NCBI RefSeq assembly: GCF_003990185.1
Contig: NZ_RZHF01000005.1
Span: 305,952-369,951, forward strand
Direction: 5' to 3'
Source: Vreelandella nanhaiensis
GTDB lineage: Bacteria > Pseudomonadota > Gammaproteobacteria > Pseudomonadales > Halomonadaceae
Length of the DNA: 64,000 nt
Below the pieces are notes generated by a model, which worked only from the letters and a program-made list of their open reading frames with translations, searched no databases and was not told where the DNA came from. Each line of letters starts with the position of its first letter. The first letter of the stretch is position 1. Both the position numbers and the translations under genes were made by a program. Positions 27,556 through 36,542 of the stretch are shown one piece after another.

Positions 27556-28024
27556 CTGAAAGCTCCCCGGTTAACCGCGCGCGGGTTTGCTGGAGTAGCC
27601 GCCACAGCATGGCAAGGGTGAGCACCGGTAGCCAGACCAAATACCACCATTGTGGCAGACCGAGCCCCGGCGAGAGCGACTCCCACTGGTACTCCTGCCA
27701 AGCAAGCTTGCCCCCGTACCAGGTAATAAGTCCTAATACCGTGATGCCGCATAACGCCTGAAAGATGATCAAGGCCTGGCGAAAGCGTGGCGGTAGCGCC
27801 CGTTCTAAAAAGCCAATACGTATATGCCGATTGCGACGCAGTGCCACCGACGCACCGGCAAAGGTCAACACCACCAGCAAGAAGACCGAGAACTCTTCGG
27901 TAAACGAAAAAGAGCCACCGGTGATATAGCGTGTTACTACGTTCCCCAAGCTAATCAGCGATATCACAATAAGCGCAATCGCGCCTATCCAGCGCTCAGG
28001 GCGCGCGTCAGGAAAGCCTTTCAT
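27545..28024 (-). CDS. dctQ: TRAP transporter small permease DctQ
   Basis: A 159-residue protein with four membrane helices and the conserved RNRHIRIGFLERALPP segment that marks DctQ. Its C-terminus overlaps dctM. Lies 67 bases after the receptor gene, across a hairpin. Confidence 0.9.
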   Translation of the reverse strand: MKGFPDARPERWIGAIALIVISLISLGNVVTRYITGGSFSFTEEFSVFLLVVLTFAGASVALRRNRHIRIGFLERALPPRFRQALIIFQALCGITVLGLITWYGGKLAWQEYQWESLSPGLGLPQWWYLVWLPVLTLAMLWRLLQQTRARLTGELSDDA

Positions 28025-28046
28025 AAAAGCCTCATCACAACCAAGT

Positions 28047-28070
28047 CTACCGGCCGCAATGGGCCGGTAG
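28047..28070. promoter_or_regulatory. Intercistronic hairpin between dctP and dctQ
   Basis: Perfect 9-bp stem CTACCGGCC / GGCCGGTAG with a six-base loop. The position, just after the receptor stop, suggests mRNA stabilisation or attenuation that keeps receptor levels above permease levels. Confidence 0.65.
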
Positions 28071-28091
28071 CGAGTACATCAAAAGAAGCGG

Positions 28092-29102
28092 TTAACGTCC
28101 GTCAATAGCCGTCTGGGCAGCCTCAACCAGCGATTCTCCAATGCGCGGAGCCCACTTTTCGTAAACTGACTGGGTGGCATCCACAAACGCCTGGTACTGC
28201 TCATCGGTAAGCTCGGTCACCGTTACGCCACGCTCTTGAATAGCGGCCAGACGCTCGCTTTCCTGCTCACGGGTCATGGCCGTTTCCCACTCACCCGCTT
28301 CAAGCGCCGTTTCGCGTAAAAGTGTTTGCTGCTCTTTGCTTAGCGTCTGCCAGACTTGCTGGTTCACCGCAAAAATCAGCGGGTCGTTCATGTAGTTCCA
28401 GAGCGTCAGGTGCTCCTGCCCCACCTGGTCAATACGCGCCACATCAAATACCGACAGTGGATTTTCCTGTCCATCTACGGCGCCAGTGGTAAGCGCTGGC
28501 TGGGCATCGGTCCAGCTCATTTGCGTAGGATCAGCGCCGAGTGCATTAAAGGTATCCTGGAACAGCGGCGACCCCACCACACGGATCTTCAAACCGTCCA
28601 GATCATCGGGCTCGGCGATAGGTCCGCGCGAGTTGGATACCTGTCGAAAACCGTTTTCTCCCCAGGCAAGCGGAATCACGCCACGTGATTCAATCGCCTC
28701 AAAGACCATCTCACCTGCCTCACCGCCTGTAACGGCGTCAACTGCGGTTTCGTCAGGAATAAAGAAGGGCAGCGAGAACAGGTTAAGTTCCGGCACCTGG
28801 GGCGACCAATTGATGGTTGAGCCGACAGCGGCGTCAATCAGCCCTGAGCGCATAGCGGAAAACTCGCGGGTCTGGTCGCCAGAGACCAGTTGGGAATTGG
28901 GGTAAACGCGCAGGGTTAATTCACCGCCGCTGCGTTCTTCGACCAGCTCGGCCCACTTTTCTGCCGCCTGCCCCCAAGGGAAGGCATCGGACAAAACAGT
29001 CGAGACAGAAAGCTCGCGCGCCTGAGCAGAAAAAGCAAGCGTCAGCAGCGCCGCTCCGGTAAGGCCCTTGGTTACATAAGCCATATGGCGTGTCAGCGTC
29101 AT
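28092..29102 (-). CDS. dctP: TRAP transporter solute-binding protein DctP
   Basis: A 336-residue periplasmic receptor with a signal peptide (GLTGAALLTLAFSAQA) and DctP-family signatures: RVYPNSQLVSGDQTREFSAM, the ligand-binding Arg region LDGLKIRVVGSPLF, and TTGAVDGQENPLSVF. Carboxylate import with DctQM is expected. ATG 29102 has an AAGGA box; an upstream in-frame extension lacks signal-peptide character. Diverges from the EamA gene by 157 bases. Confidence 0.92.
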   Translation of the reverse strand: MTLTRHMAYVTKGLTGAALLTLAFSAQARELSVSTVLSDAFPWGQAAEKWAELVEERSGGELTLRVYPNSQLVSGDQTREFSAMRSGLIDAAVGSTINWSPQVPELNLFSLPFFIPDETAVDAVTGGEAGEMVFEAIESRGVIPLAWGENGFRQVSNSRGPIAEPDDLDGLKIRVVGSPLFQDTFNALGADPTQMSWTDAQPALTTGAVDGQENPLSVFDVARIDQVGQEHLTLWNYMNDPLIFAVNQQVWQTLSKEQQTLLRETALEAGEWETAMTREQESERLAAIQERGVTVTELTDEQYQAFVDATQSVYEKWAPRIGESLVEAAQTAIDGR

Positions 29103-29259
29103 TGTGGTTCCTTTTTTATCGATTTTTATGGGGGTATAAGCAGCCTCTGCGTGCTGCCGGGCGCGATGCCCAGCCCTATTGTAGGCACTTAGAAGGCGAA
29201 GGGAAGATGCCTTTGCTGATATGCTATGAAAGACCTTTCCATATTGACCGGATAACGCC

Positions 29260-30120
29260 ATGCCGTTACGTGATCTACTGCTTGGCCTGCTGGTAATTAC
29301 CATCTGGGCATTAAATGTTATTGTTATTAAAGTCGGTGTTGCAGAATTACCGCCGCTGCTTATGACAACCCTTCGTTTTATACTGGTGTCGTCCATCCTT
29401 GTACCTTTCTATCGAGTCACTCGCGCTCAGCTGCCGTTTTTATTATTGCTTTCACTAACCTTTGGCACACTGCATTTCGCGCTACTGTTTATCGGTTTGG
29501 AGCAATCAGAAGCAGGCACCGGAGCACTGCTGGTACAGATGGGAACGCCCTTCGCCACGCTCTTAGCGGTAATATTTCTCAAGGAGAAGCTGGGACCCAA
29601 GCGCTTGATCGGCCTGCTGCTTTCATTTGCAGGCGTCATCGTGCTGGCAGGCGGTCCTACGCTGCCTTCACCGCTTCCGCTTTGCATCTTGCTGCTGAGT
29701 GCGTTTGGCTGGGCAGTGTCACAGCTATTGATCAAACGCGGCCCGGCGATTGCGCCGCTGGCGCTAGCTGGCTGGGTTGCGCTACTGGCGGTGCCTCAAG
29801 TAGCCATTGGCTCCTGGCTGTTTGAAAACGGGCAATGGCAGGCGATCAAGGAGGCGGGTTGGGCGGGTTGGGGGGCGGTTTTTTACACCGCCGTAATGTC
29901 ATCGATTGTTGCCTACGGCATATGGTATGCCCTGCTGCGTCGTCATCCGGTTAACCGGGTAGTTCCAATGACGCTTCTGGTACCCGTGCTGGCCGTTGGC
30001 CTAGGCGCGCTGTTGATGGACGACAGTCTGGGTATCCATAAGCTGATGGGCGGCGGTCTAGTGGTGGCAGGTATCGGCTTGATCCTGATCCGTTTTCGCA
30101 AGCGCCGCCCAGCGCTTTAG
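29260..30120 (+). CDS. EamA/DMT-family transporter
   Basis: A 286-residue membrane protein with ten helices in two EamA repeats (first half ending SFAGVIVLAGGPTLP, second ending GGGLVVAGIGLILIRFRKR). The sequence resembles the EamA/YdeD group that exports cysteine-pathway metabolites or amino acids. No ribosome site is strong at ATG 29260. It diverges from dctP and converges on the DUF192 gene six bases away. Confidence 0.85.
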   Translation: MPLRDLLLGLLVITIWALNVIVIKVGVAELPPLLMTTLRFILVSSILVPFYRVTRAQLPFLLLLSLTFGTLHFALLFIGLEQSEAGTGALLVQMGTPFATLLAVIFLKEKLGPKRLIGLLLSFAGVIVLAGGPTLPSPLPLCILLLSAFGWAVSQLLIKRGPAIAPLALAGWVALLAVPQVAIGSWLFENGQWQAIKEAGWAGWGAVFYTAVMSSIVAYGIWYALLRRHPVNRVVPMTLLVPVLAVGLGALLMDDSLGIHKLMGGGLVVAGIGLILIRFRKRRPAL

Positions 30121-30126
30121 GTTTTC

Positions 30127-30678
30127 CTATTGATCAATGGCCCGGCAGAAGCCTGCCTGGTCTGGAATTGAGACACAATCGCCCACCTTGATACCGCGTT
30201 CAGCGAAGTAGCCGCCATTCACTTCAAGGGCCGCCCAATAGGCAGCCCCTGCCGGGTAGGCGGGGCACTCGGTGGGCGTGCTGGACTCACAGGGCGGCAT
30301 GGTATTAATGGCTACAATGCGCCCTTCTTGATCGATAAACGCGATATCCAGCGCGATTAATGTCCGGTACATCCAAAAGGCGTTTCCCGCAGGCTGCTCC
30401 TGCTCAAAGCGAAACAGCATGCCGCGGTTTTCAGGCAACGATTCGCGCCCCATCAACCCCTGCTGACGCTGCGCTGCAGTTTGGGCTACTTCAACTTCCA
30501 GGCGGTGCGGGCCGCTATCACTATGGATAGCCAGCGCCAGTAGTTCGCCGCCCTCGGCATCACTACGCTCATCAGTGTTATCTGCCCAGGCGAGCGCCCG
30601 CCAGAGCGTGCCGGGAAGGAGTCCCGCCAGCGGCAAACCTAGTGCCGCTTTCAGCACGAGACGACGAGTCGGGTTCAT
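30127..30678 (-). CDS. DUF192 family exported protein
   Basis: A 183-residue protein with an N-terminal RRLVLKAALGLPLAGLLPG leader that looks like a Tat or Sec signal, then the DUF192 domain (about 50-175) with QRQQGLMGRESLPENRGMLFRF, LDIAFIDQEGRIVAI and GGYFAERGIKVGDCVSI. Two cysteines in the PCESSTPTECP loop may form a disulfide. The function of the family is unknown. It lies 24 bases downstream of pyruvate kinase and is probably co-transcribed. Confidence 0.85.
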   Translation of the reverse strand: MNPTRRLVLKAALGLPLAGLLPGTLWRALAWADNTDERSDAEGGELLALAIHSDSGPHRLEVEVAQTAAQRQQGLMGRESLPENRGMLFRFEQEQPAGNAFWMYRTLIALDIAFIDQEGRIVAINTMPPCESSTPTECPAYPAGAAYWAALEVNGGYFAERGIKVGDCVSIPDQAGFCRAIDQ

Positions 30679-30702
30679 AAGACGCTTCCTTTAATCGGCC
30701 TG

Positions 30703-32163
30703 CTATTCGGCGATGGTCATGACTTTCATTGTATTGGTGCCACCATGGGCATTCATGTGATCACCCCGCGTAAGAATAACGTGATCGCCCGGCCCGGCAA
30801 GGCGGTGCTGCACCAGTAGTTCCAATGCCCGGTCGTTAAGCTCTGTCGCACTCATTTCAGAGGTATCAAAGGGAAGCGATACCACACCACGATAGAGCGC
30901 CATGCGCCGCTGGGCGATGGGGTTATGAGCAAGCCCGACGATAGGCAAGCCCGAGCGAATGCGCGAGGCAATCAGTGGCGTGTAGCCGGATGCGGTCATG
31001 CAGGCAATCGCAGCCACACCGGTCATATGGTTGGCGGCGTACATCGCGGAAAGCGCGATGGTTTCATCCGGACGAGTAAAGCCTTCATGAATCCGGTGGC
31101 CGGATTCCTGTGCCACCTTTTCACGCTCGGCGCCCAAGCAGATACGCGCCATGGCCTCCACGGTTTCCACAGGGTAATCGCCAGCGGCGGTTTCTGCTGA
31201 AAGCATGACGGCGTCACTGCTATCCAGAACGGCATTGGCGACATCAAATACTTCGGCGCGGGTAGGCAGCGGCGCCGAAATCATGCTTTCCATCATTTGT
31301 GTTGCGGTGATTACCGCGCGGTTGAGCGAGCGGGCACGTTTGATCATGCGCTTTTGCACGCCCACCAGTTTGGCATCGCCAATCTCGACACCCAGGTCAC
31401 CACGGGCCACCATCACCGCTTCAGAGGCCTCGATAATACCGTCCAGCGTGGCTTCATCGGCAACGGCCTCGGCGCGCTCTACCTTGGCCACCAGGCCAAT
31501 TTCCTTGCCTTCCTCACCCAGCAGACGGCGCGCTTCAAGCATATCGTCGGCATGTCGCGGGAAGGAGATCGCCAGATAATCAACGCCAATCTCGACGGCG
31601 GTTTTTAAATCTTCCTTATCTTTTTCAGTGAGCGCGGGAGCCGACAAGCCGCCGCCCTGCTTGTTGATGCCCTTGTGGTTGGAGAGTTTGCCTCCCACTA
31701 CCACTTGGGTATGCACCTGCTGACCTTCCACGCGGGTTACATCCAGCACGACGCGGCCATCATCCAGCAACAAGCGGTCGCCAGCGCCCACATCCTGGGC
31801 AAGCGTTTTGTAATCACAGCCCACTTGATTAACATCACCCGCATCGCGGTCCAGCTCCATATCCAGCACAAATGGCTGGCCTTCTTTCAGAATAACCGCG
31901 CCATCTTTAAACCGGGCAATGCGGATTTTGGGGCCTTGAAGGTCGCCCAGGGCGGCTACGCTACGCCCCAGCTTGGCGGCTATTTCACGCACTTCCATCA
32001 GGCGACGTCGGTGGTCTTCCGGCGTGCCATGGGAGAAGTTCAAACGTACGACATCTACCCCCGCTTTCAGCATCGCCTCCAAAACGCCCTCACGGTCACT
32101 GGCGGGGCCTAGGGTGGCGACAATCTTGGTACGGCGAAGCGGGATATGCGTCTGTGCGTTCAT
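30703..32163 (-). CDS. pyk: Pyruvate kinase
   Basis: A 486-residue glycolytic enzyme converting phosphoenolpyruvate and ADP to pyruvate and ATP. Visible motifs: [78 protein letters not shown] and [12 protein letters not shown]. It resembles the type II (PykA) group. I start at ATG 32163, preceded by AGGAAAATT, rather than at an upstream in-frame start nine codons earlier. It is a housekeeping gene bordering the ureide island. Confidence 0.95.
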   Translation of the reverse strand: MNAQTHIPLRRTKIVATLGPASDREGVLEAMLKAGVDVVRLNFSHGTPEDHRRRLMEVREIAAKLGRSVAALGDLQGPKIRIARFKDGAVILKEGQPFVLDMELDRDAGDVNQVGCDYKTLAQDVGAGDRLLLDDGRVVLDVTRVEGQQVHTQVVVGGKLSNHKGINKQGGGLSAPALTEKDKEDLKTAVEIGVDYLAISFPRHADDMLEARRLLGEEGKEIGLVAKVERAEAVADEATLDGIIEASEAVMVARGDLGVEIGDAKLVGVQKRMIKRARSLNRAVITATQMMESMISAPLPTRAEVFDVANAVLDSSDAVMLSAETAAGDYPVETVEAMARICLGAEREKVAQESGHRIHEGFTRPDETIALSAMYAANHMTGVAAIACMTASGYTPLIASRIRSGLPIVGLAHNPIAQRRMALYRGVVSLPFDTSEMSATELNDRALELLVQHRLAGPGDHVILTRGDHMNAHGGTNTMKVMTIAE

Positions 32164-32258
32164 AATTTTCCTAAACAGTTTTCCAAGCAACCATGAGGTG
32201 TGCCATTAGCTTAGCAGTATAAGACGACCAAGATGATAACCGTAAGCGTGCGCACAAG

Positions 32259-32750
32259 TTATTCGCTCAACGTCACCGTGATGTCCAGCGGATACTCCTC
32301 GCAGTTGTTGCCCTCACCGCCGCGATCTACCACTATGAATTCACCTTCACGCGCAAGCACTGACTGAATGGCATGCCAGGTACCGGCGCGATAGTTCACG
32401 CCCTGGCGGCCGTCGGTTACAAAAGCGCGCACGTCTTGGGGGTTGATTGCCTCACCGGGCGGCGCGACCACCACAATAAAGCGCTCCTGATTCAGCGGCA
32501 TGAACGCTTGGCTGCCCAGAGGGTGACGCTCCAGGAACGTGAGTTTCAGCGGCAGTGAAACAGGCTGGCTGACAAAGATATTAATCAGCGTATGGCCGTT
32601 CTCGCCGAGGGTTTCTACCTTGGCGAGGTCGTGATGGCGCTGGGTACGCCCGGCATTGATAGAAAACGATGGGGATGTTCGCGCATCCAGCACCTCGCCG
32701 AAAGACGCAAAGGCGTCCGGCGTTAGCGGCTTGGCAGTCAACTCAAGCAT
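32259..32750 (-). CDS. allA: Ureidoglycolate lyase
   Basis: A 163-residue enzyme that splits (S)-ureidoglycolate into glyoxylate and urea. Family signatures are FASFGEVLDA, TLINIFVSQP, LTFLERHPLGSQAFMPL, FIVVVAPPGE and VNYRAGTWHAIQSVL. ATG 32750 has an AGGAGC box; longer reading upstream enters allE. It is 52 bases after allE on the same strand and forms a two-gene unit with it: AllE makes the substrate of AllA. Confidence 0.92.
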   Translation of the reverse strand: MLELTAKPLTPDAFASFGEVLDARTSPSFSINAGRTQRHHDLAKVETLGENGHTLINIFVSQPVSLPLKLTFLERHPLGSQAFMPLNQERFIVVVAPPGEAINPQDVRAFVTDGRQGVNYRAGTWHAIQSVLAREGEFIVVDRGGEGNNCEEYPLDITVTLSE

Positions 32751-32802
32751 TCTCAGCTCCTGACCTATAAGCGTTGTTGTAGTAACAGCGTAATCGCCAG
32801 TA

Positions 32803-33636
32803 TCAAAGTTTAAGGGCCGCGTGCCGGTTAACGTCTTTATAAAGTAAATAACGGAATGGTCCCGGACCGCCGGCATAGCATGCCTGGGGGCAGAAGGCGC
32901 GCAGCCACATGAAATCGCCCGCCTCGACCTCTACCCACTGCTGATTGAGGTGATACACCGCCTTGCCTTCCAGTACGTACAGGCCGTGTTCCATTACATG
33001 AGTTTCATCAAACGGAATCACGCCGCCCGGTTGGAACGTAACAATATTAACGTGCATATCGTGGCGCACATCGGCAGGGTCGACAAACCGAGTGGTCGCC
33101 CAGCGGCCTTCGGTACCCGGCATTTCAATCGGTGCAATGTCCTGCTCGTTGGTGACAAACGCCTCAGGCACATCCAGCCCCTCGACAAACTCATAGGCCT
33201 TGCGCACCCAGTGAAAGCGCACCGGAGCATCAGATTCGTTGCGCACCTGCCAATCACTGCCAGGCGGAATAAACGCATATCCCCCTGGTTGCAGAGTGTG
33301 GCACTCACCCGCCAAGGTAAGCGCTAACTCGCCCTCTACGACAAACAGTACGCCCTCGGCTTTAGGGTCTAGCTCAGGTTTATCGCTACCGCCTTGCGGG
33401 GCGACTTCCATGATGTACTGAGAAAAGGTCTCGGCAAAGCCCGACAGCGGACGAGCTAATACCCAAAGGCGGGTGCCTTCCCAAAACGGCAGGTTGCTCG
33501 TCACGATATCGCGCATCACGCCTTTGGGAATCAGCGCATACGCTTCGGTAAATACCGCCCGGTCAGCGGTTAGTTGAGTCTGCGGCGGATGCCCACCAGT
33601 GGGCGCGTAGTAATTGGGTAGATTGTTTGTTGGCAT
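32803..33636 (-). CDS. allE: (S)-ureidoglycine aminohydrolase, bicupin
   Basis: A 277-residue protein with two cupin halves. The C-terminal cupin carries the metal ligands in THVMEHGLYVLEGKAVYHL and ends FRYLLYKDVNRHAAL, close to E. coli AllE (YlbA). It converts (S)-ureidoglycine to (S)-ureidoglycolate with release of ammonia, using Mn. Start ATG 33636 has a GAGGAAA box. The enzyme that would supply ureidoglycine (allantoate amidohydrolase) is not in the window. Confidence 0.92.
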   Translation of the reverse strand: MPTNNLPNYYAPTGGHPPQTQLTADRAVFTEAYALIPKGVMRDIVTSNLPFWEGTRLWVLARPLSGFAETFSQYIMEVAPQGGSDKPELDPKAEGVLFVVEGELALTLAGECHTLQPGGYAFIPPGSDWQVRNESDAPVRFHWVRKAYEFVEGLDVPEAFVTNEQDIAPIEMPGTEGRWATTRFVDPADVRHDMHVNIVTFQPGGVIPFDETHVMEHGLYVLEGKAVYHLNQQWVEVEAGDFMWLRAFCPQACYAGGPGPFRYLLYKDVNRHAALKL

Positions 33637-33952
33637 TGTTTTCCTCGTCATTATTGCTTGCTGTCACCATTCACGCATGATCACGGCATTTTTAATTAAG
33701 TAAATCAGATAATTGGTAGTTATTAAAACCCTTAACATTGCTCGAAGTTTTCACGCCGCTTTTGGTTTATATCGCCGCGTGCTTTGCGCGGTTATTAGGC
33801 AGTCTTGAGAACAATGCGCTTGTGAAACACTAATCCCAATAGTAACGTCTATAGAAACCTTCGTTTCAGAAATCTAACAAAATAGACGAGAAATGGCACC
33901 CGATATTGCTTTAAGAAGAACAGCTACATGGCACGAGTCGTATTATTTAACG
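33637..33952. other. Intergenic region upstream of allE
   Basis: About 316 bases between the RpiR-gene stop and the allE start, both leftward. AT-rich near allE, with no coding potential. The length suggests a separate allE-allA promoter. I see no clear palindromic operator of the GTATAC type here. Confidence 0.5.
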
Positions 33953-34813
33953 CTAGCTAAGCTCAAGCTCGTCAAGTTCCTGATAAAGCTCGCTGATGGC
34001 GTGGATACGCGCTCTTCCCTCAGCAAGCCGCTGATGCAGCAGGCTGTTCGAGAGCAGGCTGATCAAACTCATGGCGCTGGCATAACTGTCGAAGGCCGAA
34101 ACGCTGTCCAGAGGGCATTCAAGCCACCAGTCTACGTGGCACGTATAGCTTTTTACGGTTGCGTCGCCAAACAGCAATACGCGGCACTCTTTCGCGGTAA
34201 GCGTTTTCAGCAGCGTATTAAAAAAAGCGGGCCGCCGTCGAAAACCGAACACCACTACCACATCATTTTTACCCAGCGAGACCAATTCCTCAGCCAGGCT
34301 TTGATTGGGCTGAGGTGCCAGGCTGACATTGTCACGCGCCTGCACCAGTTGCTGTCGAAAATGCACGGCGAGAGGGTAACTGTTACGAAATCCGATCAGC
34401 ACGATACGGTTTGCGTGATCAAGCGCGTTGATCACTGCTTCAAAACTCGCCGGGTCAACGTTGGCAAACGTCTGCCGCAAATTATCGTGCTCTCGCACCA
34501 GGTGACGTTTAAAGCGCTCTTCATCAGGCCGCTCGCTGCCTGTTACCAAGGGCACGCCCATGCTACGCAATTGCCTGGCATGCTGCTTGACCACTTGAAA
34601 GCTTTCAAAGCCCAGTTTTTTAAACAGACGGCTGACAGTGGATTTGGACACTCCGGTCAAACGGGCCAGATCAGCCGCACTAAAGGTCGCCAGGTCATCA
34701 AAATGATCCAGGATAAAGGTGGCTACACGCTGCTCCTGGGTACTCAGTTCAACAAATTGCGTGGCAATTCGCTGGCCAATATGCGGTATCGAAGAGGAGG
34801 ACTGCTTACCCAA
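33953..34813 (-). CDS. MurR/RpiR family regulator
   Basis: N-terminal RpiR helix-turn-helix (about 13-80: LSTQEQRVATFILDHFDDL, LARLTGVSKSTVSRLFKKLG) and C-terminal SIS domain (about 125-260) with VLIGFRNSYPLAVHF. SIS domains in this family bind phosphosugars or other small metabolites. I prefer the TTG at 34813, six bases after AAAGGAG, which gives 286 residues, the usual length; a GTG at 34858 would add 15. It sits between allE-allA and the divergent YfcC carrier, like HpxU beside the Klebsiella hpx genes, so ureide control is likely. Confidence 0.82.
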   Translation of the reverse strand: MGKQSSSSIPHIGQRIATQFVELSTQEQRVATFILDHFDDLATFSAADLARLTGVSKSTVSRLFKKLGFESFQVVKQHARQLRSMGVPLVTGSERPDEERFKRHLVREHDNLRQTFANVDPASFEAVINALDHANRIVLIGFRNSYPLAVHFRQQLVQARDNVSLAPQPNQSLAEELVSLGKNDVVVVFGFRRRPAFFNTLLKTLTAKECRVLLFGDATVKSYTCHVDWWLECPLDSVSAFDSYASAMSLISLLSNSLLHQRLAEGRARIHAISELYQELDELELS

Positions 34814-35031
34814 GAAAAGCTCCTTTAGTGCCAGCTGGACACAGTAATGAACAACCACCCTAAAAATAAACGGGCATTAAGACTAATCAACATAGCGCGC
34901 TCTGTATTCGTCTAGTGAATATCCCTAAAAGGCAGGGGATTACACTATTCAACACCGCCCTCGAAACTGCATTCAGGCTAGGCCGCCAAAACGCTTACAT
35001 AACGATAACGCCCACCAATGCGAGGCATTTC

Positions 35032-36480
35032 ATGTCACACAGGACTCAGCACTCTACATCGCCATCTTCAAAAAACATCAAACGTGGATGGTGTAGAGTT
35101 CCCGATATCTACGTCGTTTTATTTATCTTTATTGCCATTGCCGCCATCGCGACACACTTTGTACCGGCGGGCCAGTTTGAGCGAGTACCCGGCCCGGCAG
35201 GGCGAATAACCATCGATCCCACTTCCTTTCAATTTGTAGATGCTACCCCCGCTGGCTTTACCGACTTCATGCTGGCCATTCCCAACGGGCTTATCAGCGC
35301 AGGCGAAGTGGTGTTCTTCACCTTTATGATCGGCGGCATGTTCATGGTGCTGCGCCGTACCGGCATCATTGAAATTGGCGTTGATAAACTGACGCGCCGC
35401 TTTGCCAACCAGAGCCTTCTGATGGTTCCTGTGCTGATGACGGTGTTTGCATTGATTGCCACTGTGATCGGAACTCAGGAGCTTGCGCTTGTCTATGTGC
35501 CGGTCATTCTGCCGTTGATGATTGCGCTGCGCTTTGACTCTGTTACCGCCGCGGCAGTGGCGCTGTGCGCCACCACCGCCGGGTTTGCAACCGGCCTTTT
35601 GAATCCGATCAATACCGGGCTTGCCCAGCAGTTATCAGGTTTGCCTTTGTATTCGGGGCTAGGGTTACGCGCGCTTGCCTTTATTGCCATTCTGGGCGCG
35701 GCAATTTTTTTCGTGATGCGCTACGCCCATAAAGTGCATCAGAACCCGGCCCTGAGCCTTATGCAAAACGATGAAGCCGAAGCCGACAAGCGCTCAAGCT
35801 ATCAGCATAGCGTGAGCGAGTCAGCGCTGATGGCCAATACGCGACAAAAATTTGCCGCGGCGGCAACGTTCATTTTCTTCGCCGTGCTGGTTTACGGCGT
35901 GCTGCGCCAGGGCTGGTTCATGCTCGAAATGGCCGGCCTGTTTATCATTATGGGCGTCGTCGTCGGGCTGATTGCAGGCCTCACTACGGATGACATCTGT
36001 GAAGGCTTTAATAAAGGCTTTCGCGATGTACTGGTAGGCGCCATGATTGCAGGCGTTGCCCGAGGCGTTGCCGTGATTCTTGAGCAGGGCCAGATCATGG
36101 ATACGCTGGTTTATGGCCTGGGTAACCTGGTGGGTGAATTGCCCACCATCCTTTCAGCCATTGGCATGTACTTTGCCCAACTGCTGTTTAACTTTGTCAT
36201 TCCTTCTGGCAGTGGCCAAGCGCTCGTTACCATGCCGATTATGGCGCCGTTGTCCGATATTATCGGCGTTACCCGCCAAACCGCCGTTCTGGCATTTCAG
36301 CTGGGCGACGGCATGGGCAATATTCTTTACCCCACCTCGGGATACTTTATGGCGACCCTGGCGCTGGCTGGCGTTTCGTGGCAGAAATGGGTCAAGTTCT
36401 TTTTCCCCCTGTTCTGCGTTTGGGTATTGATTGCACTAGGTTTTCTAATGTTTGCCCAGGCCGTGCAGTGGGTAGGCTAA
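35032..36480 (+). CDS. YfcC-family (DcuC-like) carrier
   Basis: A 482-residue membrane protein of about 12 helices, starting with RVPDIYVVLFIFIAIAAIATHFVPAGQF, the usual YfcC opening, and containing the twin GTQELALVYVPVILPLMIALRFD and NFVIPSGSGQALVTMPIMAPLSD segments of C4-dicarboxylate/arginine-type carriers. I start at ATG 35032, preceded by GAGG; the region upstream in frame is not membrane-like. It diverges from the RpiR gene and lies within the ureide island, so I infer transport of an acidic ureide such as allantoate or of a product. Not demonstrated for this family. Confidence 0.82.
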   Translation: MSHRTQHSTSPSSKNIKRGWCRVPDIYVVLFIFIAIAAIATHFVPAGQFERVPGPAGRITIDPTSFQFVDATPAGFTDFMLAIPNGLISAGEVVFFTFMIGGMFMVLRRTGIIEIGVDKLTRRFANQSLLMVPVLMTVFALIATVIGTQELALVYVPVILPLMIALRFDSVTAAAVALCATTAGFATGLLNPINTGLAQQLSGLPLYSGLGLRALAFIAILGAAIFFVMRYAHKVHQNPALSLMQNDEAEADKRSSYQHSVSESALMANTRQKFAAAATFIFFAVLVYGVLRQGWFMLEMAGLFIIMGVVVGLIAGLTTDDICEGFNKGFRDVLVGAMIAGVARGVAVILEQGQIMDTLVYGLGNLVGELPTILSAIGMYFAQLLFNFVIPSGSGQALVTMPIMAPLSDIIGVTRQTAVLAFQLGDGMGNILYPTSGYFMATLALAGVSWQKWVKFFFPLFCVWVLIALGFLMFAQAVQWVG

Positions 36481-36494
36481 CGTGCATGTCATGT

Positions 36495-36536
36495 TGACGT
36501 CCCCTCTTCTTGAATTTTGAAAGACAGGGGACGTCA
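36495..36536. terminator. Stem-loop between convergent YfcC and puuE genes
   Basis: Perfect 11-bp stem TGACGTCCCCT / AGGGGACGTCA with a 20-base loop. No T run, so termination may be weak or Rho-assisted. Confidence 0.5.
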
Positions 36537-36542
36537 TGAATA

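Noticed and set aside
33893..34828. Rightward 311-codon open frame opposite the RpiR regulator gene
   Set aside because: It is the antisense of a clear RpiR/SIS protein and its translation has no family features.
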